From contig PFUC01000082.1 in the NCBI GenBank assembly GCA_002789895.1, positions 1-6,389 on the forward strand: a stretch of DNA of 6,389 nucleotides, in the 5' to 3' direction. The stretch is from Candidatus Collierbacteria bacterium CG_4_9_14_3_um_filter_43_16 (GTDB lineage Bacteria > Patescibacteriota > Microgenomatia > UBA1400 > MFAQ01). Position 1 is the first letter of the stretch. Every line of letters starts with the position of its first letter. Both the position numbers and the translations under genes were made by a program. Positions 4,447 to 6,389 of this stretch are shown piece after piece. The notes beneath the pieces were generated by a model. That model worked only from the letters and a program-made list of their open reading frames with translations. It had not been told where the DNA came from and did not search any database.

Positions 4447-6389
4447 ATGCGCCAAATGCTAGACAAAATCTCTACCCAAATATTAAGATATGTGCCACTT
4501 ATTCTAGCTTTCCTGGTGCCGCTTTTCTTCTTGCCCATTACTACCGATTTTTTTAATTTCAACAAACTTTATTTAGTCAGTTTTCTGGCTAGCCTTTCTC
4601 TGATTGCCTGGTGTGTCCGTAGTCTTACTAGAGGCAAGCTCACCTTCACCACTTCACCCTCTCTGCTCCCTTTGGTCATTTTAACACTGGCTAATATTAT
4701 CTCTTCTATCTGGCTCAGTCCCACCAAGCACGTCTCTCTTTTTGGCCAGACCGCCATCATTACCGCCCTTTCCATCATTTTTATCACTTCAACTTCTTCA
4801 CAAAAAAACCGCGCTTTGATAAATTCAATTATTTTTGGATTGATCTCTTCGGCAATAATACTTAGTTTGTTCACCCTTCTTCAACGTTTCAATTTACTTT
4901 CAAAGTTTGTTCCTTCAGATCTCTTAAGCAACCAGTTTTTTAATCTTACCGGAGGCATTCTTCCAGCCCTCGCCTTTACCCTACCCATCCTAATCTCCAC
5001 CATTGGGTATCTAATCGTCACTAAGAGCTGGCTTACCAAATCCCTTCTCTTTGCTTCGGCTACCTTTATGATTATTGCCAGCCTCATTAACATTACCCTG
5101 CTTCTGCCTCAAAGCGGCCAACCGGTTATCGTTCTACTTCCTTATCGTGCTAGCTGGTCTATTGCCATCGATACTTTCAAAAATTGGCAAACAGCTCTCC
5201 TCGGTTTCGGACCAGAAAACTATTCCGCTGTTTTTACTCGTCTTCGACCAAGCTATCTAAACCTAGACAATACGTTGTGGAACCTCCGCTTCGTCGAATC
5301 AGGAAGTTTTCTACTGACTCTAATTTCCACCACCGGTATCGTGGGAGCGCTTGCTTTTCTCTTTTCATTTAGCAGACCCATAATTCTTTCAATCAAGCAT
5401 CGATCGGCCAACCTCGATAACCCTTCATTTATTTTCATGATCCTCACTCTTTTTTCCACCCTCATTAGTTTCGTTTTCATCCCCATCGGAATAGTTTCCT
5501 TAGTTCTCGGTTTTGTTTCTCTTATCGCTATCACGCTCGAGTTCAAACTTCTTAATTTCAAAGACGTCAAAGACCTAAACTTCAGTATCTCAGCCAAATC
5601 AGAACCGGAAAATATTTATCACGATATTCCCGATGATCGTCGATTTTCTCCCACTGGCTTTGTCCTTCCTTGGATAATGACGCTTTCTTCCATACTATTA
5701 TTATCCCTTTACTGGTTCTATGCTATTCCGGCCTACACCGCCTCTGTGTCCGCCAGGCAAGCAGGAATCATGGTCAAAACAAACTCTACCGGGGCTTATC
5801 TTAAGGCAGTGAACGCCGCCCAGCTGAATCCATTCAACAGCAATTATACTCTATCCCTTTCACAATTTTATAAAGCTCTCGCCCTCAGTCTTCTCAGTAA
5901 AAAGGATGCTACCGCAGAGGAGAAGAAAAATGCCACCGATTACATGCAACGAGCTATCGATGCCGGTCGCCTAGCCGCCACCCTGAACCCGTATAACGCA
6001 AACTCGTACGAAAACCTGGCCGATATTTACCAATCTTTTATAGGCAGCGCTGACGGAGCCGAAAACTTTGCGGTAGCTCATCTCAATCAAGCCATAATTC
6101 TAGACCCGACAAATCCCCGTCTTCATCTCCAATTTGGTATCCTCTTCTTCAATCTAGGAGACACCGAGCAGGCCTTAAGACTCATGAGCAAAGCAATTGA
6201 GCTCAAACAAAACTGGGATATCCCTTATTACAACATGTCGGCTATCTATAAATTCAAAAAGGAATATCCTCTGGCCTTGCAGTACCTCAAAGCTGGCCAG
6301 CAATATACGAGCACAACATCGGAAGATTATCCCAAGATTCAGGAAGAAATAAAGTCTCTTGAGAAGTTAATTCCCCCCACAAACACCGA
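4447..6389 (+). CDS. O-antigen ligase/polymerase-like membrane protein with C-terminal TPRs, 3' end outside window
   Basis: The frame is open for 647 codons to the window edge. About ten or eleven membrane segments are visible (for example near 15-34, 40-57, 124-145, 169-190, 199-218, 286-309, 326-363 and 405-427). The region LLGFGPENYSAVFTRLRP (251-268) followed by ISTTGIVGALAFLF (294-306) matches the Wzy_C/O-antigen ligase core, in which GxGPxNF and TGxxG are typical. The usual AHN..L before the second motif is replaced by VESGSFL (283-289), so the ligase histidine is not seen. After the last TM, residues about 439-640 form TPR-like helix pairs (AAQLNPFN, NLADIYQ, LNQAIILDPTNP, GDTEQALRLMSKAIEL, YKFKKEYPLALQYLKAG). 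The family joins or polymerises glycan chains at the outer face of the cytoplasmic membrane. The start lacks an SD; the promoter geometry supports ATG 4447, while ATG 4456 is less likely. The substrate is unknown; it could instead glycosylate proteins. Confidence 0.87.
   Translation, partial: MRQMLDKISTQILRYVPLILAFLVPLFFLPITTDFFNFNKLYLVSFLASLSLIAWCVRSLTRGKLTFTTSPSLLPLVILTLANIISSIWLSPTKHVSLFGQTAIITALSIIFITSTSSQKNRALINSIIFGLISSAIILSLFTLLQRFNLLSKFVPSDLLSNQFFNLTGGILPALAFTLPILISTIGYLIVTKSWLTKSLLFASATFMIIASLINITLLLPQSGQPVIVLLPYRASWSIAIDTFKNWQTALLGFGPENYSAVFTRLRPSYLNLDNTLWNLRFVESGSFLLTLISTTGIVGALAFLFSFSRPIILSIKHRSANLDNPSFIFMILTLFSTLISFVFIPIGIVSLVLGFVSLIAITLEFKLLNFKDVKDLNFSISAKSEPENIYHDIPDDRRFSPTGFVLPWIMTLSSILLLSLYWFYAIPAYTASVSARQAGIMVKTNSTGAYLKAVNAAQLNPFNSNYTLSLSQFYKALALSLLSKKDATAEEKKNATDYMQRAIDAGRLAATLNPYNANSYENLADIYQSFIGSADGAENFAVAHLNQAIILDPTNPRLHLQFGILFFNLGDTEQALRLMSKAIELKQNWDIPYYNMSAIYKFKKEYPLALQYLKAGQQYTSTTSEDYPKIQEEIKSLEKLIPPTNT

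Noticed and set aside
5253..5597. Antisense frame of 114 residues
   Set aside because: It lies opposite the ligase-like gene, which has continuous membrane segments and TPRs through this stretch; the antisense product is Arg/Lys/Met-rich with no domain.
1..6389. CRISPR arrays, tRNA or rRNA genes, transposases, attachment sites
   Set aside because: No regularly spaced direct repeats, no cloverleaf-like sequence and no transposase or integrase motif were seen on either strand by eye.

Overview
The window looks like chromosomal DNA of a Candidate Phyla Radiation (Patescibacteria) bacterium, probably Microgenomates-like. This is inferred from protein style rather than a database search: a short DprA without an N-terminal helical extension, a multi-TM O-antigen-ligase-like protein fused to TPRs, a single-TM protein ending in a beta-rich 'SQIYLTP' type domain, and several start codons that look leaderless. 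No rRNA, tRNA, CRISPR array, insertion sequence or phage gene is visible.

Layout. Positions 1-1021, minus strand, hold a compact operon read leftwards: a possible 50-residue small protein (1021-869), an 84-residue ribbon-helix-helix (antitoxin-like) protein (872-618) that overlaps it by ATGA, and dprA (602-1, cut by the window edge). Positions 1022-1177 form a divergent control region. It contains two overlapping promoters, one for each strand, a perfect 9-bp inverted repeat, and one Shine-Dalgarno (SD) site for each side.

Positions 1122-3866, plus strand, form a self-contained two-gene transcription unit: promoter, strong SD, a zinc-ribbon/single-TM protein (263 aa), 12 bp, another good SD, a four-TM protein with a large extracytoplasmic part (609 aa), and a textbook rho-independent terminator. 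Neither protein can be given a firm function. The unit is the best candidate here for an undescribed envelope system.

Positions 3867-6389, plus strand, hold a single-TM, Pro/Ser-linker protein (174 aa) and then a long O-antigen ligase/polymerase-like membrane protein with C-terminal TPRs. The latter is open at the window end and has at least 647 codons. Both genes lack an SD. In each, a -10 hexamer ends exactly six bases before the start codon, which predicts leaderless mRNAs. The RHH gene on the minus strand has the same arrangement.

Working picture: DNA uptake/recombination (DprA) on one side, and cell-envelope or surface-polysaccharide functions on the other. The second membrane cluster is more AT-rich than the two-gene unit.
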